A stretch of DNA of 64,000 bases. It comes from Endozoicomonas sp. Mp262. Lineage in GTDB: Bacteria; Pseudomonadota; Gammaproteobacteria; Pseudomonadales; Endozoicomonadaceae. The notes beneath the pieces were generated by a model that was given only the letters and a program-made list of their open reading frames with translations, had not been told where the DNA came from and ran no database searches. A program made the position numbers and the translations under genes. The DNA lies in NCBI RefSeq assembly GCF_025643335.1, contig NZ_CP092489.1, positions 2,176,001-2,240,000 on the forward strand, written 5' to 3'. Below are positions 36,900 through 46,404 of the stretch, one piece after another (the stretch's first letter is position 1; the number at the start of each line of letters is the position of its first letter).

Positions 36900-37991
36900 A
36901 TGGGTTTTAAATGCGGTATTGTTGGGCTGCCCAACGTGGGTAAATCAACACTTTTCAACGCCCTGACCAAGGCGGGCATTGATGCGGAAAACTTCCCGTT
37001 CTGCACTATTGAGCCTAATGCCGGTGTGGTGCCGATGCCTGACCCACGTCTGGATAAACTGGCGGCTATTGTTAATCCGGAGCGTATGGTGCCAACTACC
37101 ATGGAGTTCGTGGATATTGCCGGTTTGGTAGCTGGCGCTTCCAAAGGGGAAGGGCTGGGTAATAAATTCCTGGCCAACATCCGTGAAACCGATGCCATTG
37201 CCCATGTGGTTCGCTGCTTTGAAAATGACAATGTTATTCACGTGGCCAATAAGGTTGATCCGGCAGCGGATATCGACATTATTAACCTTGAGCTGGCCAT
37301 GGCGGATTTGGAAAGCTGTGAGAAACAGCTGCAACGGGTAACCCGCACTGCCAAAGGGGGTGATAAGGAAGCTATTGCCCAAAAAGCCCTGCTGGAAAAG
37401 GTGATTCCTCATCTGGAAGAAGGCAATCCGGTGCGCTCTCTGACCCTGGACGAAGAGGAACAGAAACAGGCCAAGATGCTGCATCTGTTGACCACCAAGC
37501 CCACCATGTACATTGCTAATGTTGATGAAGATGGCTTTGAAGATAACCCTTACCTGGACCAGGTACGCGAGATTGCCAATAAGGAAGGGGCTGTAGTGGT
37601 TCCGGTATGCAACAAGCTGGAATCTGAGATTGCCGAGCTGGAAGATGACGAACGGGATGAGTTTCTGGCTGACCTGGGTATGGAAGAGCCCGGCCTGGAT
37701 CGTGTTATCCGCGCTGGGTATGAATTACTGGGCCTGCAAACCTACTTTACTGCGGGTGTGAAAGAAGTTCGTGCCTGGACTGTGAAAATTGGTGCTACGG
37801 CTCCTCAGGCGGCAGGCGTAATCCACACTGATTTTGAGCGTGGCTTTATCCGTGCAGAGGTCACCAGCTACGATGACTTCCTGCAATATAACGGTGAGCA
37901 GGGTGCCAAGGAAGCAGGCAAGCTGAGGGTTGAAGGTAAGGAGTACATCGTTAAGGATGGCGATGTGATGCATTTCCGTTTTAATGTTTAA
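36900..37991 (+). CDS. ychF: Redox-regulated ATPase YchF (Obg-like)
   Basis: A 363-residue OLA1/YchF-type P-loop NTPase that binds ATP rather than GTP and associates with ribosomes. The N-terminal G1 loop is GLPNVGKST, the G3 region FVDIAGLV, and the altered G4 motif (NVDEDGF) replaces NKxD, consistent with ATP use. A coiled-coil insert precedes the C-terminal TGS domain ending [10 protein letters not shown]. In relatives it directly follows pth, which here lies at 11500-12102. A strong terminator follows. Confidence 0.97.
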   Translation: MGFKCGIVGLPNVGKSTLFNALTKAGIDAENFPFCTIEPNAGVVPMPDPRLDKLAAIVNPERMVPTTMEFVDIAGLVAGASKGEGLGNKFLANIRETDAIAHVVRCFENDNVIHVANKVDPAADIDIINLELAMADLESCEKQLQRVTRTAKGGDKEAIAQKALLEKVIPHLEEGNPVRSLTLDEEEQKQAKMLHLLTTKPTMYIANVDEDGFEDNPYLDQVREIANKEGAVVVPVCNKLESEIAELEDDERDEFLADLGMEEPGLDRVIRAGYELLGLQTYFTAGVKEVRAWTVKIGATAPQAAGVIHTDFERGFIRAEVTSYDDFLQYNGEQGAKEAGKLRVEGKEYIVKDGDVMHFRFNV

Positions 37992-38016
37992 TTACATTTT
38001 TTAATATCTTTTTAAA

Positions 38017-38056
38017 AATGCCCATGACCGGTGAAACTGGTCATGGGCATTTGTTG
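38017..38056 (+). terminator. Rho-independent terminator after ychF
   Basis: A 13-bp perfect stem (38017-38029 with 38039-38051) and a 9-nt loop are followed by TTGTTG. It lies 25 bases after the ychF stop. Confidence 0.8.
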
Positions 38057-38187
38057 TTCACCACTATCCTCTTTTGTCTTATTTTTGACCTGAAACATTG
38101 CCACTAAAGAGCTTGTGGCAATTACTGATAACTATTTGCCCTGATCTGTAGAAAATCTAAACCACAAAAATTTTGGACTACAGTTGA

Positions 38188-39576
38188 ATGAAAGCAATAG
38201 GGGTAAAACTGGCATCTATTATGATGCTGGTGTTATTGGTGGGCTGTTCCGCAGAAGATAACGAGTCAGATAATCAGCCTGCTGCATCTGCTCAGGTCGA
38301 ATATACAACGATAAATACCGACCAGGTCATAAAGGCGCTCGGCAATGATGACTGGGTGGTGGTTGATACCCGTCTGAATGATGCCTTTAACGGCTGGAAA
38401 ATGGATGGTGTCAGCCGGGGTGGGCATATCAAGGGCGCAGTGGACTTTTCCGCTAACTGGCTGAAGGTAAAGGCAGATGAGAGTGCCAAGGTATTAACGG
38501 AGGCGTTGCAAACAAAAGGGATATCCAAAGGAAAAAGCATTGTTCTCTATGATACGAATGGTCAGGATGCTAAACAGGTGGCAGCTTATCTTCAGAGTAA
38601 AGGGTTTGATCAGCTCTATATTTATGACCTGAACCAGTGGGTCAATGATTCCAGTTTGCCCCTGGAAAAATACAAAAACTATCAACTGATTGTGCCTGCT
38701 CCGGTGGTTAAAGCACTGATTGGGGGCGAAAGGCCAGAGACCTTCGAACAGGCGAAAAACGTTAAAATTGTTGAAGCCAGCTGGGGTGAAGAAAAAACTT
38801 CCTATAGCAAGGGACATATACCCACAGCCTTTCATATTAATACCGATGATATTGAACCTCCCGCCGTTAAACCACCGATGATGTGGCTGCTGGCTGACGA
38901 TGCCACCCTAAAAGATGTTGCGGCCAAGTACGGCTTCACCAAAGATGATACCGTGATTATGACCGCTGAAGAGCCTCTGGCATCCTATCGGTTAGCCACT
39001 GTACTAAGATACATGGGGGTGCATGATGTCCGTGTACTGAATGGCGGTCATAGGGCCTGGACAATGGCGGGTTATGAGCTGGAAACCCAAAGCCATAAGC
39101 CCGTACCGGCGGATGAATTTGGTGTTCGTATTCCTGGCCGACCTGATGTGATTGATACAATGAACGAAGTGCAGGATGGCTTGAAAAAACCGGAACAGTT
39201 TACCCTGGTGGATAACCGCACCTGGGATGAGTTTATCGGTAAATCCAGCGGCTACTCTTACCATGATAAAAAAGGACGGATTCCAGGAGCTATCTTTGGT
39301 TATGCCGGTAAAAAGAACTCTTACTCAATGGAGTACTACCGTAATCTGGATAACACCATGAGAAATGCGGGTGAGATTCTGGGTCTCTGGCGAGGTCAGG
39401 GTATTGATACCAGTAAACACCTGTCTTTTATGTGTGGCAGTGGCTGGCGTGTGGCAGAAATTTATACTTATGCTGATGTAATGGGTCTTGAGAATATCGG
39501 TATTTTCAGTGATGGCTGGATTGGCTGGAGTAATACGGTTGGCAACCCTACCATTTCAGGTGAACCGGAAAAGTAA
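38188..39576 (+). CDS. Lipoprotein with three rhodanese domains
   Basis: A 462-residue protein with a lipoprotein signal (lipobox LVGC, Cys20). Three rhodanese-like domains follow: roughly residues 35-155, 190-310 and 325-460. Only the last carries a catalytic cysteine (SFMCGSGWRVAE); the equivalent loops of the first two read YDTNGQDAKQ and TAEEPLASYR without Cys. It may therefore be a periplasmic sulfurtransferase or persulfide carrier whose first domains are structural. The ATG of the next gene follows the stop directly, which suggests a functional link. Confidence 0.88.
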   Translation: MKAIGVKLASIMMLVLLVGCSAEDNESDNQPAASAQVEYTTINTDQVIKALGNDDWVVVDTRLNDAFNGWKMDGVSRGGHIKGAVDFSANWLKVKADESAKVLTEALQTKGISKGKSIVLYDTNGQDAKQVAAYLQSKGFDQLYIYDLNQWVNDSSLPLEKYKNYQLIVPAPVVKALIGGERPETFEQAKNVKIVEASWGEEKTSYSKGHIPTAFHINTDDIEPPAVKPPMMWLLADDATLKDVAAKYGFTKDDTVIMTAEEPLASYRLATVLRYMGVHDVRVLNGGHRAWTMAGYELETQSHKPVPADEFGVRIPGRPDVIDTMNEVQDGLKKPEQFTLVDNRTWDEFIGKSSGYSYHDKKGRIPGAIFGYAGKKNSYSMEYYRNLDNTMRNAGEILGLWRGQGIDTSKHLSFMCGSGWRVAEIYTYADVMGLENIGIFSDGWIGWSNTVGNPTISGEPEK

Positions 39577-40035
39577 ATGTCAGTGCTTTCAGGCAAATGC
39601 CTTACCGGCAAGCTGATTTACGGAGTTGAACTGCTGGTGCTAATTGCACTGGTGGTTCTGGAGTATCTGTCCGGATATAAAGGCGGGTTAATGAAGCATT
39701 TATACTTCAGGAAAATGGAGTATATGTTTACTGTTTATACAAAAACCGGGATTGCCCTCCATACTGTTATCTTATTATTTTTGCTTTTATCAACCGCTTT
39801 CCGGGTTTTCAGAAGGCGGCAGGGTTCGTTTAGCTGGAGATGCCTTTACCGTATCGGGCTGTATAGTGCAGCATTGTTATGTGCCTTTTTCTTCCCTCTG
39901 GTTCAGGCACTAAATATCTACCCTTACCTGTTAATGTTTCTGGAACTATTGGTATTAGTGGAGGTTGGTAAAATCCTTCTGAACAGGCCTGCCATGCAGC
40001 AAGCCTGTTTGCAGCCATTAAAAGCCAAGGCTTAA
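39577..40035 (+). CDS. Four-helix membrane protein linked to the rhodanese gene
   Basis: A 152-residue protein that starts at the base after the rhodanese stop. It has four hydrophobic segments (LLVLIALVVLEYLSG, GIALHTVILLFLLLS, IGLYSAALLCAFFFP, YLLMFLELLVLVEVG). I do not recognise the family. The close coupling to a sulfurtransferase-like lipoprotein suggests a membrane partner. Its last 18 bases overlap the end of the convergent ABC ATPase gene. Confidence 0.7.
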   Translation: MSVLSGKCLTGKLIYGVELLVLIALVVLEYLSGYKGGLMKHLYFRKMEYMFTVYTKTGIALHTVILLFLLLSTAFRVFRRRQGSFSWRCLYRIGLYSAALLCAFFFPLVQALNIYPYLLMFLELLVLVEVGKILLNRPAMQQACLQPLKAKA

Positions 40036-40812
40036 TTTACGGGTTGACTCGATAGCGGAAATTACCGGCCTGTTATCGCTATCGTGCCGGACGGCAGCCT
40101 TTACCCCATAAATAGCCAGAATCGCTTCGGGTGTCAGAACCTCTATGGGGGTGCCTGTTTTTTGAACGGTGCCATTGGACATCAGTATCAGCTGGTCAGC
40201 AAAACGGGCAGCAAGGTTCAGGTCATGGATGGCAACCATGGTGATAATCTGCCGTTGATGGCTGAATTGCCGGATTAAATCCATCACCTCAAGCTGTTTT
40301 TGCAGGTCCAGGGCGCTGGTGGGTTCATCCAGTAGCAGTAACTCCGGGGAGCGGATAATGGCCTGAGCCAGCGAGACCATTTGTTGTTGGCCACCTGATA
40401 GCTCTGAAATATTCCGGTTGGCCAGGTGCTCTATTTGCAGCATATCCAGGGTGCTGGCCACCTGGTTGATATCGGCCTTTCCCATTTTGCTGGCAATGGA
40501 AAACTTTCTTGCCAGCATCACCACATCAAATACTGTCAGTGCTGCATTGGACTGGAAGTGTTGAGGCATATAGCAAATTTTGCGAATGCGTTCATTTTTA
40601 TCGAAAGTCTCCAGTGGTGTATCCGAGAGCATCATTTCCCCTGATGCCGGTTTCAGGGTGTCAGCAATACACTTGAACAACGTTGATTTACCGGCACCAT
40701 TAGCACCCAATACCCCGACAAACTGGCCGGGTTGAAGGTTATTAATGGAAATATTCTTGAGTACAGCCTGGTTTCGATAGCCAAAGTTCAGGTTGGTAAT
40801 GGAGAAACTCAT
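40018..40812 (-). CDS. Iron-siderophore/haem-type ABC transporter ATPase
   Basis: A 264-residue FecE/FhuC-like ATPase. Walker A is GANGAGKST, the signature is LSGGQQQ, and Walker B is LLLLDEPTSALD. It energises uptake through the FecCD-type permease encoded just upstream; the two genes overlap by four bases. The set forms an operon with the binding protein at 41913. An iron substrate is inferred from family and a Fur-box-like site upstream of the operon. Confidence 0.94.
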   Translation of the reverse strand: MSFSITNLNFGYRNQAVLKNISINNLQPGQFVGVLGANGAGKSTLFKCIADTLKPASGEMMLSDTPLETFDKNERIRKICYMPQHFQSNAALTVFDVVMLARKFSIASKMGKADINQVASTLDMLQIEHLANRNISELSGGQQQMVSLAQAIIRSPELLLLDEPTSALDLQKQLEVMDLIRQFSHQRQIITMVAIHDLNLAARFADQLILMSNGTVQKTGTPIEVLTPEAILAIYGVKAAVRHDSDNRPVISAIESTRKLSLGF

Positions 40813-41879
40813 GACCAGTTTTTTCTCCTGGAAGCCAGAATCAGGCTGATAAAAAATGGGATGCCAATTAATGAGGTGATCACGCTGATGGGGTAAATCA
40901 CACCATCAACAATGGATTTGCTGATAATAGATGTGAGGGAGAGTATCAGTGCGCCATTGAGTGCAGCTACGGGCAGAAAGAATCGTTGGTCTTCTCCCAC
41001 CATCATTCGTGCCAGATGGGGGGCAACCAGTCCAATAAAGCCGATGGCTCCCACAAAGGCCACAGAAACAGAGGCCAGCAGTGATATCACGATCAACATC
41101 TGAATTCGCAAGCGCTTGACATTGACACCCATGGTGCGGGCGCGCTCATCGCCCATACGGAGAGCCATCAGCATCCAGGCTTTTTGCAGGCAATAGGGTA
41201 GGCAGACTACTAACAGTGCAGTGCAGACGGCAATTTTATTCCAGGAGGTTCGTTGCAGGCTGCCCATCATCCAGAAGATGACCTGCTGTAACTGAGTTTC
41301 AGACGCACCATACTGTAACAGGGCCAGCAGTGCATTGAAGGTAAACATTAAGGCAATACCCACCAGAATCATTGTCTCCACCGTTACTCCCCGAATCTGC
41401 GTAAAGCCATAAATGGCAAATGAGGCTATCAGTGAGAAGACAAAGGCATTGCCTGTGACAGCGTAAGCTCCGGCAAAGGGAATCAGGCTGATACCGGTGA
41501 CAATGGCAAGGGCTGCACCAAAGCTGGCGGCAGACGATATGCCAAGGGTAAAGGGATCTGCCAACGGGTTATTCAGTATGGTCTGCATCTGGGCGCCAGC
41601 CAGTGCCAGAATCGCACCAATAAGCAGGGCGATCAGGGCGATGGGTAGCCTAATATCCCAGACAATTACGGATAATAAACCATTGGCGCTTTCAGGCTGC
41701 AGAATGGTTCGGATTACATCAGCCAGAGTAAAACTGCTGGAACCAATGGAGATATCCGTAAGAAAGCTAAAGGTGGTTAATAATGAAAGCCCGGCTATAA
41801 GTAGCACATTCTTTCTGACTTTTTTAAGGTAAAAAAGGCCGCTGTTATGTGATGTGGCGGCCAGTACAGCTTCACTCAT
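40809..41879 (-). CDS. FecCD-family ABC transporter permease
   Basis: A 356-residue inner-membrane permease with about nine or ten helices, of the BtuC/FecCD family. Conserved parts include GAILALAGAQMQTILNNPLADPFTLGIS and, near the end, GAIGFIGLVAPHLARMMVG, the coupling region that contacts the ATPase (each given in part). It overlaps the ATPase gene by four bases and follows the binding-protein gene by 33 bases. It presumably imports an iron-siderophore or haem. Confidence 0.94.
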   Translation of the reverse strand: MSEAVLAATSHNSGLFYLKKVRKNVLLIAGLSLLTTFSFLTDISIGSSSFTLADVIRTILQPESANGLLSVIVWDIRLPIALIALLIGAILALAGAQMQTILNNPLADPFTLGISSAASFGAALAIVTGISLIPFAGAYAVTGNAFVFSLIASFAIYGFTQIRGVTVETMILVGIALMFTFNALLALLQYGASETQLQQVIFWMMGSLQRTSWNKIAVCTALLVVCLPYCLQKAWMLMALRMGDERARTMGVNVKRLRIQMLIVISLLASVSVAFVGAIGFIGLVAPHLARMMVGEDQRFFLPVAALNGALILSLTSIISKSIVDGVIYPISVITSLIGIPFFISLILASRRKNWS

Positions 41880-41912
41880 TGGCGTAGTTCCGGGGGAGAC
41901 ATTCTCTTTTGA

Positions 41913-43040
41913 TTAATTCAGGGTTGACCAGAAGTAACCACTGTAATCAATGGGCAGGAATTTCTTATGAAATTCTTTATAGACGGCAGTGGTATCTACA
42001 TCCTTGAACGCTTCCGGATAAAACCATTTGGCAAACTGTAAGGTGGCAATAAAGTTGTAAGGGCTTTTGTAGAACTGGTGGTAAATGCCATGAACCTGTT
42101 TTGATTGCACGGCACGTAAGCTTGACCAGCCGGGTCGTTTAACCAGTCCCTGCATGCGGCCTTGAATGTTTTGCGCTGTGGCATCGTAACCATAGGGAAT
42201 GGCCATAGAGTCAGGAAATGCCTGATCCCATTTTACGCCGGTCATAATAATATGCTGTGGCTGTGCAGCAAAAATTTCTTCAGGAGACAGTTTGCCGGAA
42301 TAGCCCGTAAGCTTTTCACTACCCAGGTTGCGCCCGCCAGCCACTTCAATCAACTGGCCCAGGTTGGCAGGACCAAAGGTATTACCTGATGCATTGGGGT
42401 CAAGGCCCGCCGCTTTTTCTATAAAGACCAGTGGCCGCTCGCTATCTTTTTGAGCGGTGGTACGCTCTTTAATCATTGTCATGTAGTGCTGATAAAAGTC
42501 AATCAGCTCCCTGGCCCGGTCTTCCTGATTCAATATCTGTCCAAATAACCTGATAGTTGGAATTGTGTTCACAGTAGGGTCTGTGCGGAAGTCGATATAG
42601 ACGACAGGGATATTAAGTTTGCCAAGCTTGTCTGTAACCCCGGTTTCCCGGGTTGTCTTTAACTTATCCAGTGGAAAGACCACTACATCTGGCTTAAGGG
42701 AAATAACAGCTTCAATATCAATTTCACTGGAGTAAGGGTTTCCCAGTGTTTTTATGGTTGAGGCTTCAGGGAATTTTTTGTTATAGAGAGCATAGGTATC
42801 CGGGTCGTACTGAATCAGGTCATCGCGCCAGCCAACAATATGTTTAAACGGATTTTCCCGGTCAAGGGCTGCAATAATATAAAGTTGGCGGCCTTCACCT
42901 AAAATAATGCGTTTGGCACCATGCTCTACTTTAACAGTTCGGCCTGCAAGGTCAGTGATATTGATTTTTTCAGCCAGAGAGGGCATGGCGATAAGTGTGC
43001 AGGCGAGTAACGCTATACCTGATATAAGCTTTTTGAACAT
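41913..43040 (-). CDS. Periplasmic iron-complex-type substrate-binding protein
   Basis: A class III (FepB/BtuF-like) binding protein. ATG 43038-43040 gives MFKKLISGIALLACTLIAMP, a normal signal peptide; the ORF extends upstream to 43109 but without signal-like sequence. The mature protein starts near EKINITDLAGRTVKV and carries the typical Peripla_BP_2 stretches GNPYSSEIDIEAVISLKPDVVV and SPEEIFAAQPQHIIM (split here). Length is 376 residues. It is first in the three-gene importer operon, and a Fur-like site lies about 75 bases upstream. Confidence 0.92.
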   Translation of the reverse strand: MFKKLISGIALLACTLIAMPSLAEKINITDLAGRTVKVEHGAKRIILGEGRQLYIIAALDRENPFKHIVGWRDDLIQYDPDTYALYNKKFPEASTIKTLGNPYSSEIDIEAVISLKPDVVVFPLDKLKTTRETGVTDKLGKLNIPVVYIDFRTDPTVNTIPTIRLFGQILNQEDRARELIDFYQHYMTMIKERTTAQKDSERPLVFIEKAAGLDPNASGNTFGPANLGQLIEVAGGRNLGSEKLTGYSGKLSPEEIFAAQPQHIIMTGVKWDQAFPDSMAIPYGYDATAQNIQGRMQGLVKRPGWSSLRAVQSKQVHGIYHQFYKSPYNFIATLQFAKWFYPEAFKDVDTTAVYKEFHKKFLPIDYSGYFWSTLN

Positions 43041-43113
43041 GGCGATTTTTCCGGCCTGATCCCTTGTTGAAACGGCGTACATCCTACTGCACAGATAATA
43101 TATCTTCAATCTT

Positions 43114-43132
43114 AATAATAATTATTCTTATT
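43114..43132. promoter_or_regulatory. Fur-box-like site between importer operon and MOSC gene
   Basis: AATAATAATTATTCTTATT; its complement matches about 14 of 19 positions of the Fur consensus GATAATGATAATCATTATC. The A+T-rich context raises the chance of a random match. Its position in the divergent intergenic region supports iron control of the binding-protein/permease/ATPase operon. Confidence 0.5.
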
Positions 43133-43200
43133 ATGTTTTAAGTTTTAGTTTTAACGGGTAAACAGATAACTCTTCAGACAGTTTAAATAGGGAGTCTATT

Positions 43201-44034
43201 TTGAGTAGTGCGTTTCTTTCCAAAATTAATGTATTTCCAGTCAAGTCCACGGCGGGGGTAAAACTCGTATCCAGCTGGGTAGAAAAAATAGGTCTAAGCT
43301 TTGACCGGCGTTTTCTGGTTATTTTGTGGGATGGTAGCATGGTGACTGCCCGCAAATACCCCCAGCTGTTAAAAGTGTCTTCAGTATTCAGACACAATGG
43401 CTTGGTGTTGTCTTATCCAGGGCAGCCCAGCTTAATGTTGAAATATGCGGACTTTTCTATGGATCTGGCCGAAGCCGGGGTATGGAGTGATCGCTTTACA
43501 GCTTATAGCACTCATCTTGCTGCAGGCGAATGGTTTGCACGAATTATAGGGCAGCCTGCCAGCCTGCTTTATCTGGGGGATGAGTCAAATAGAACCGGTA
43601 GTAAGGCCGGTGTAAAGGTCAGCTTTGCTGATGGTTTTCCATTGCTGGTGATTTCTGAGGCATCCCTGAATGAGCTGAATCATTGGTCACCCGTCCGACA
43701 TACTATGGCTCAGTTCAGGGCTAACCTGGTGGTGTCTGGGGTTAGCGCTTTTGCTGAGGATCGCTGGCAAAGGTTTCGAATAGGCGGTGTGGTGTTTGAT
43801 GTGGTGGAACCTTGTAGCCGTTGTATTTTAACAACGGTAGATCCCAGCACTGGTAAGTCTAATGGGTTAAAGGAGCCGCTGGTAACATTGGCTAAATTCC
43901 GTAAAGGTCGTAATGGCAAAGTGCATTTTGGTCAGAATCTCATTCCCCAGAATGAAGGGGTTATTCGTGAGGGTGATGTTATTGAGGTGCTGGCTGAAAA
44001 AGAGCCTGAAGAGTATGTCGATAGACGTTTTTGA
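43201..44034 (+). CDS. MOSC-domain protein, YcbX-like without ferredoxin
   Basis: A 277-residue protein with an N-terminal MOSC beta-barrel (INVFPVKSTAGVKL) and a C-terminal MOSC domain with the conserved Cys in VEPCSRCILTTVDPSTG. The domain binds the molybdenum cofactor; YcbX/mARC-type proteins reduce N-hydroxylated compounds. E. coli YcbX has an added 2Fe-2S ferredoxin domain that is absent here, so a separate electron donor would be needed. The TTG start at 43201 is supported by GGGAG upstream. It is divergent from the iron importer. Confidence 0.88.
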   Translation: MSSAFLSKINVFPVKSTAGVKLVSSWVEKIGLSFDRRFLVILWDGSMVTARKYPQLLKVSSVFRHNGLVLSYPGQPSLMLKYADFSMDLAEAGVWSDRFTAYSTHLAAGEWFARIIGQPASLLYLGDESNRTGSKAGVKVSFADGFPLLVISEASLNELNHWSPVRHTMAQFRANLVVSGVSAFAEDRWQRFRIGGVVFDVVEPCSRCILTTVDPSTGKSNGLKEPLVTLAKFRKGRNGKVHFGQNLIPQNEGVIREGDVIEVLAEKEPEEYVDRRF

Positions 44035-44156
44035 TGTGCACTGAACGGGAAATTATTGTCAAAGGCAGTGTTTTAATATTCAGGCTGAAAATCCGGAATT
44101 AATTATAAGGATATTATTTCAGCCTGAAAACTATACGAGATTGAATGAATTAAAAT

Positions 44157-45593
44157 TTATGGGGTTTGATAGTTATATGAATCACTATCAATGCTGTAAA
44201 TTACATCATCTTTTTCAAACCCAATATAATTAAGTTCGGTCTCATACGCTCTATTTGATAGTGCAACCCAAGGTACTCTTAAGATATGAAAGTAGTCATA
44301 GGCAACGAATGATGAATCATGGCCATCTGAAACAATAAGTTCAATATCAAGCTCAAGGTTGCCTGTGATATAATCATTGTATATATGACTTAATACCTTT
44401 TTTACTTCATGACGATAACCGCCCCACATGTCATGGAAAGAAAGAAATAATACCTGAATTTCTGGAATAAGCCACTGTAGCTGATTTTGATAAGTACTTA
44501 ATGATTTAAGCATCTTTACAGTTGGGTTTTCAAGCATGATCCTGCCATTTTTTTCTTTTAGATTGTTTATAAACTGTTTGATCGAAGGGTTATAATATTG
44601 GTCATTTTTTTTCATATACTGGACTCTTTGCCAGGAATCGATATTTTTTTGGGACCATTTACCAAGTACAGGGTCGAAATAAGCAGAAGGTGAGAGGTAT
44701 TCATCATGATGAAATTCGACCCCTTTTCTCCAAATCGGATAATCCCGCTTGGTTTGTATATATAGTTCTTTTGGTTCTCGGTTAGCCTCGGAGCCAGGTA
44801 CAAATTTCTTAGTAACAAGAACACTTCTTCCGCTTTGGGTAATATTGAATCGAAGTGGGTATACGGTATCAACCGTGACATCGGATTCAGAGAATTTACT
44901 GGTAATAACCTCTGAGCTTCCAGCTACCGTGATATCAGGAAGAGCTATGGACAAATGATCCAGAAAACTCATTTCGCTAACCATTGAACCGGTTTCACAA
45001 GCATATAGGAATACATATGGGTTTTTATCAAAACCACTCATATCTATTTTTTCGCCAATGGCTTTTTTTAAATCACGCGAAAATAACGCACCGCCAGGAA
45101 ATGAGAGGTTGTAAAAACTACCATGAGCTGCAATTATCATAATTTCGAATTTTCCATATCTTTTTGATAATTGATTGAACAGTTTTGGTATTTGAGTATG
45201 ACTATTTATTCTTCTGTATATTAAGTTATAGTTTTTCGCTGCATTATCTAAAATATTATGATTGATAGAATCTAATACACCATTGTGATCTGCCTCTGGT
45301 GAGGTTGCTAGCATGAGGATGTTTTTTTTACTATCTTGAATTATCAGGTCAAAGTCGCTAACGTATTCTCGGCTGTATCCATCAACAGTAAAAAACTTTT
45401 TTGGAAGTTCTCTGAGAAGTGTATGTCCAGCATAAGATGAATGTTGAGATGTGCCTGTAATATCACTGTAGCTAAAATAATTTATAACCGGGGGTGGATT
45501 ATGCCTGCTATCGGCATAAATTAGTCCGCAATTAATTAAGGTTGTAAAAAACAATATAAGCAGGGTGGTTCCTGTAATTGGTTTTATTTTCAT
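44157..45593 (-). CDS. Secreted CHAT/caspase-like clan CD protein
   Basis: A 478-residue protein starting at ATG 45591-45593, with AGGAG upstream, and a signal peptide (ITGTTLLILFFTTLINCGLI, ending near ADS). The central part has the hallmark pair of clan CD cysteine peptidases: a hydrophobic strand with His (MIIAAHGSF, His157) and a second strand with Cys (VFLYACETGS, Cys199). ACETG after a hydrophobic strand is typical of CHAT domains. The C-terminal half (about 200 residues) is not recognised. CHAT proteases are usually cytoplasmic, so an exported form is unusual. The gene is A+T-rich and stands alone, which suggests acquisition. Enzymatic activity is inferred from the His/Cys pair only. 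Confidence 0.7.
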   Translation of the reverse strand: MKIKPITGTTLLILFFTTLINCGLIYADSRHNPPPVINYFSYSDITGTSQHSSYAGHTLLRELPKKFFTVDGYSREYVSDFDLIIQDSKKNILMLATSPEADHNGVLDSINHNILDNAAKNYNLIYRRINSHTQIPKLFNQLSKRYGKFEIMIIAAHGSFYNLSFPGGALFSRDLKKAIGEKIDMSGFDKNPYVFLYACETGSMVSEMSFLDHLSIALPDITVAGSSEVITSKFSESDVTVDTVYPLRFNITQSGRSVLVTKKFVPGSEANREPKELYIQTKRDYPIWRKGVEFHHDEYLSPSAYFDPVLGKWSQKNIDSWQRVQYMKKNDQYYNPSIKQFINNLKEKNGRIMLENPTVKMLKSLSTYQNQLQWLIPEIQVLFLSFHDMWGGYRHEVKKVLSHIYNDYITGNLELDIELIVSDGHDSSFVAYDYFHILRVPWVALSNRAYETELNYIGFEKDDVIYSIDSDSYNYQTP

Positions 45594-45712
45594 GATTGAA
45601 TTCACTCCTGTTTTTTTTATTAGTAGGTCTTTAATCTATTCTTGCTATTTTTCTTTTGGCGGTTAAAAAGATTATATTTAATTAAATTTGATGGGTTTTT
45701 TATGAGTTTTTT

Positions 45713-46016
45713 TAGGGGCTGTTGATGTTTGATCGTGAGCTCAGTGGCTCGTAAAGCGGTTTTCCACAATACCCAATGGGGCACGCCGGGCGGACACTGG
45801 TGCAGGCATAGTTATTCTACGTCAAGCCAGTCCAACGCCGTCGGAAAGCCGCTTTACGAGCCACCCGAAGGGCCAAAACCAGCGATTCCGTGCCGTCGTT
45901 GCAGTAGCTTGAAAGACGTGAGTCCGCGTGACCTTTAGGTTATTCCTGCGCTACTGCGTCTAGCCACGAAACCGCTGGTTTTGACTGAGCACATGAGCAA
46001 ACGTCAACAGCCCCTA
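45713..46016. repeat. Structured inverted-repeat element, copy A (304 bp)
   Basis: Ends are TAGGGGCTGTTGA and TCAACAGCCCCTA. Inside are nested stems: a 22-bp pair (45744-45765 with 45843-45864, a single G-T wobble), AAAACCAGCG/CGCTGGTTTT (45875-45884 with 45973-45982) and GCAGTAGC/GCTACTGC (45901-45908 with 45950-45957). A frame inside (69 codons) looks spurious. The TA at each end could be a TA target duplication. It resembles a MITE or a mobile structured RNA; a partner transposase cannot be assigned. Confidence 0.8.
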
Positions 46017-46404
46017 GGTTTTACAGAAAAGTAACGGCTCATTGGAAAATGGCAGTGCATTTATCTGTACCCTAAGTTAGAAGCTTATATTTTTATAAAG
46101 TTCAATAATTAATTTGAAAATAATCACCTGAACCCCCCTCCCGCTATTTCATGAAGTAAAGCTGCGGATACTGTGAAAGGGGCATTGCAGCACTAAATAT
46201 CTTGGCTCACAGCGCTGGTCACCTGGATTATTGTTTATAGTGACGTATGGTAGGGCAAAGCGCTTCTGTGAGCTTGTGGAAGGATGTTTCTATCTGGAAG
46301 GTGCTTTAGCGTTTTTGGTTGCTCTATTGCGGAAAATCGAAAAAGGGTATCTGGAGTCTTGACAGCCAAGGCCTAAATCTCCACAATTCGCTCCAGCTTT
46401 CAGC
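46017..46404. promoter_or_regulatory. Gap before the tRNA cluster with a candidate tRNA promoter
   Basis: No gene is seen in these 388 bases. TTGACA (46359-46364) and CACAAT (46382-46387) with a 17-nt spacer place transcription start about 11 bases before the first tRNA-Met, a good promoter candidate. Confidence 0.55.

Noticed and set aside
45729..45938. 69-codon frame inside repeat copy A, similar to one inside copy B
   Set aside because: Its similarity is due to the repeat itself; the frame is broken by the copy-to-copy deletion and has no ribosome site.
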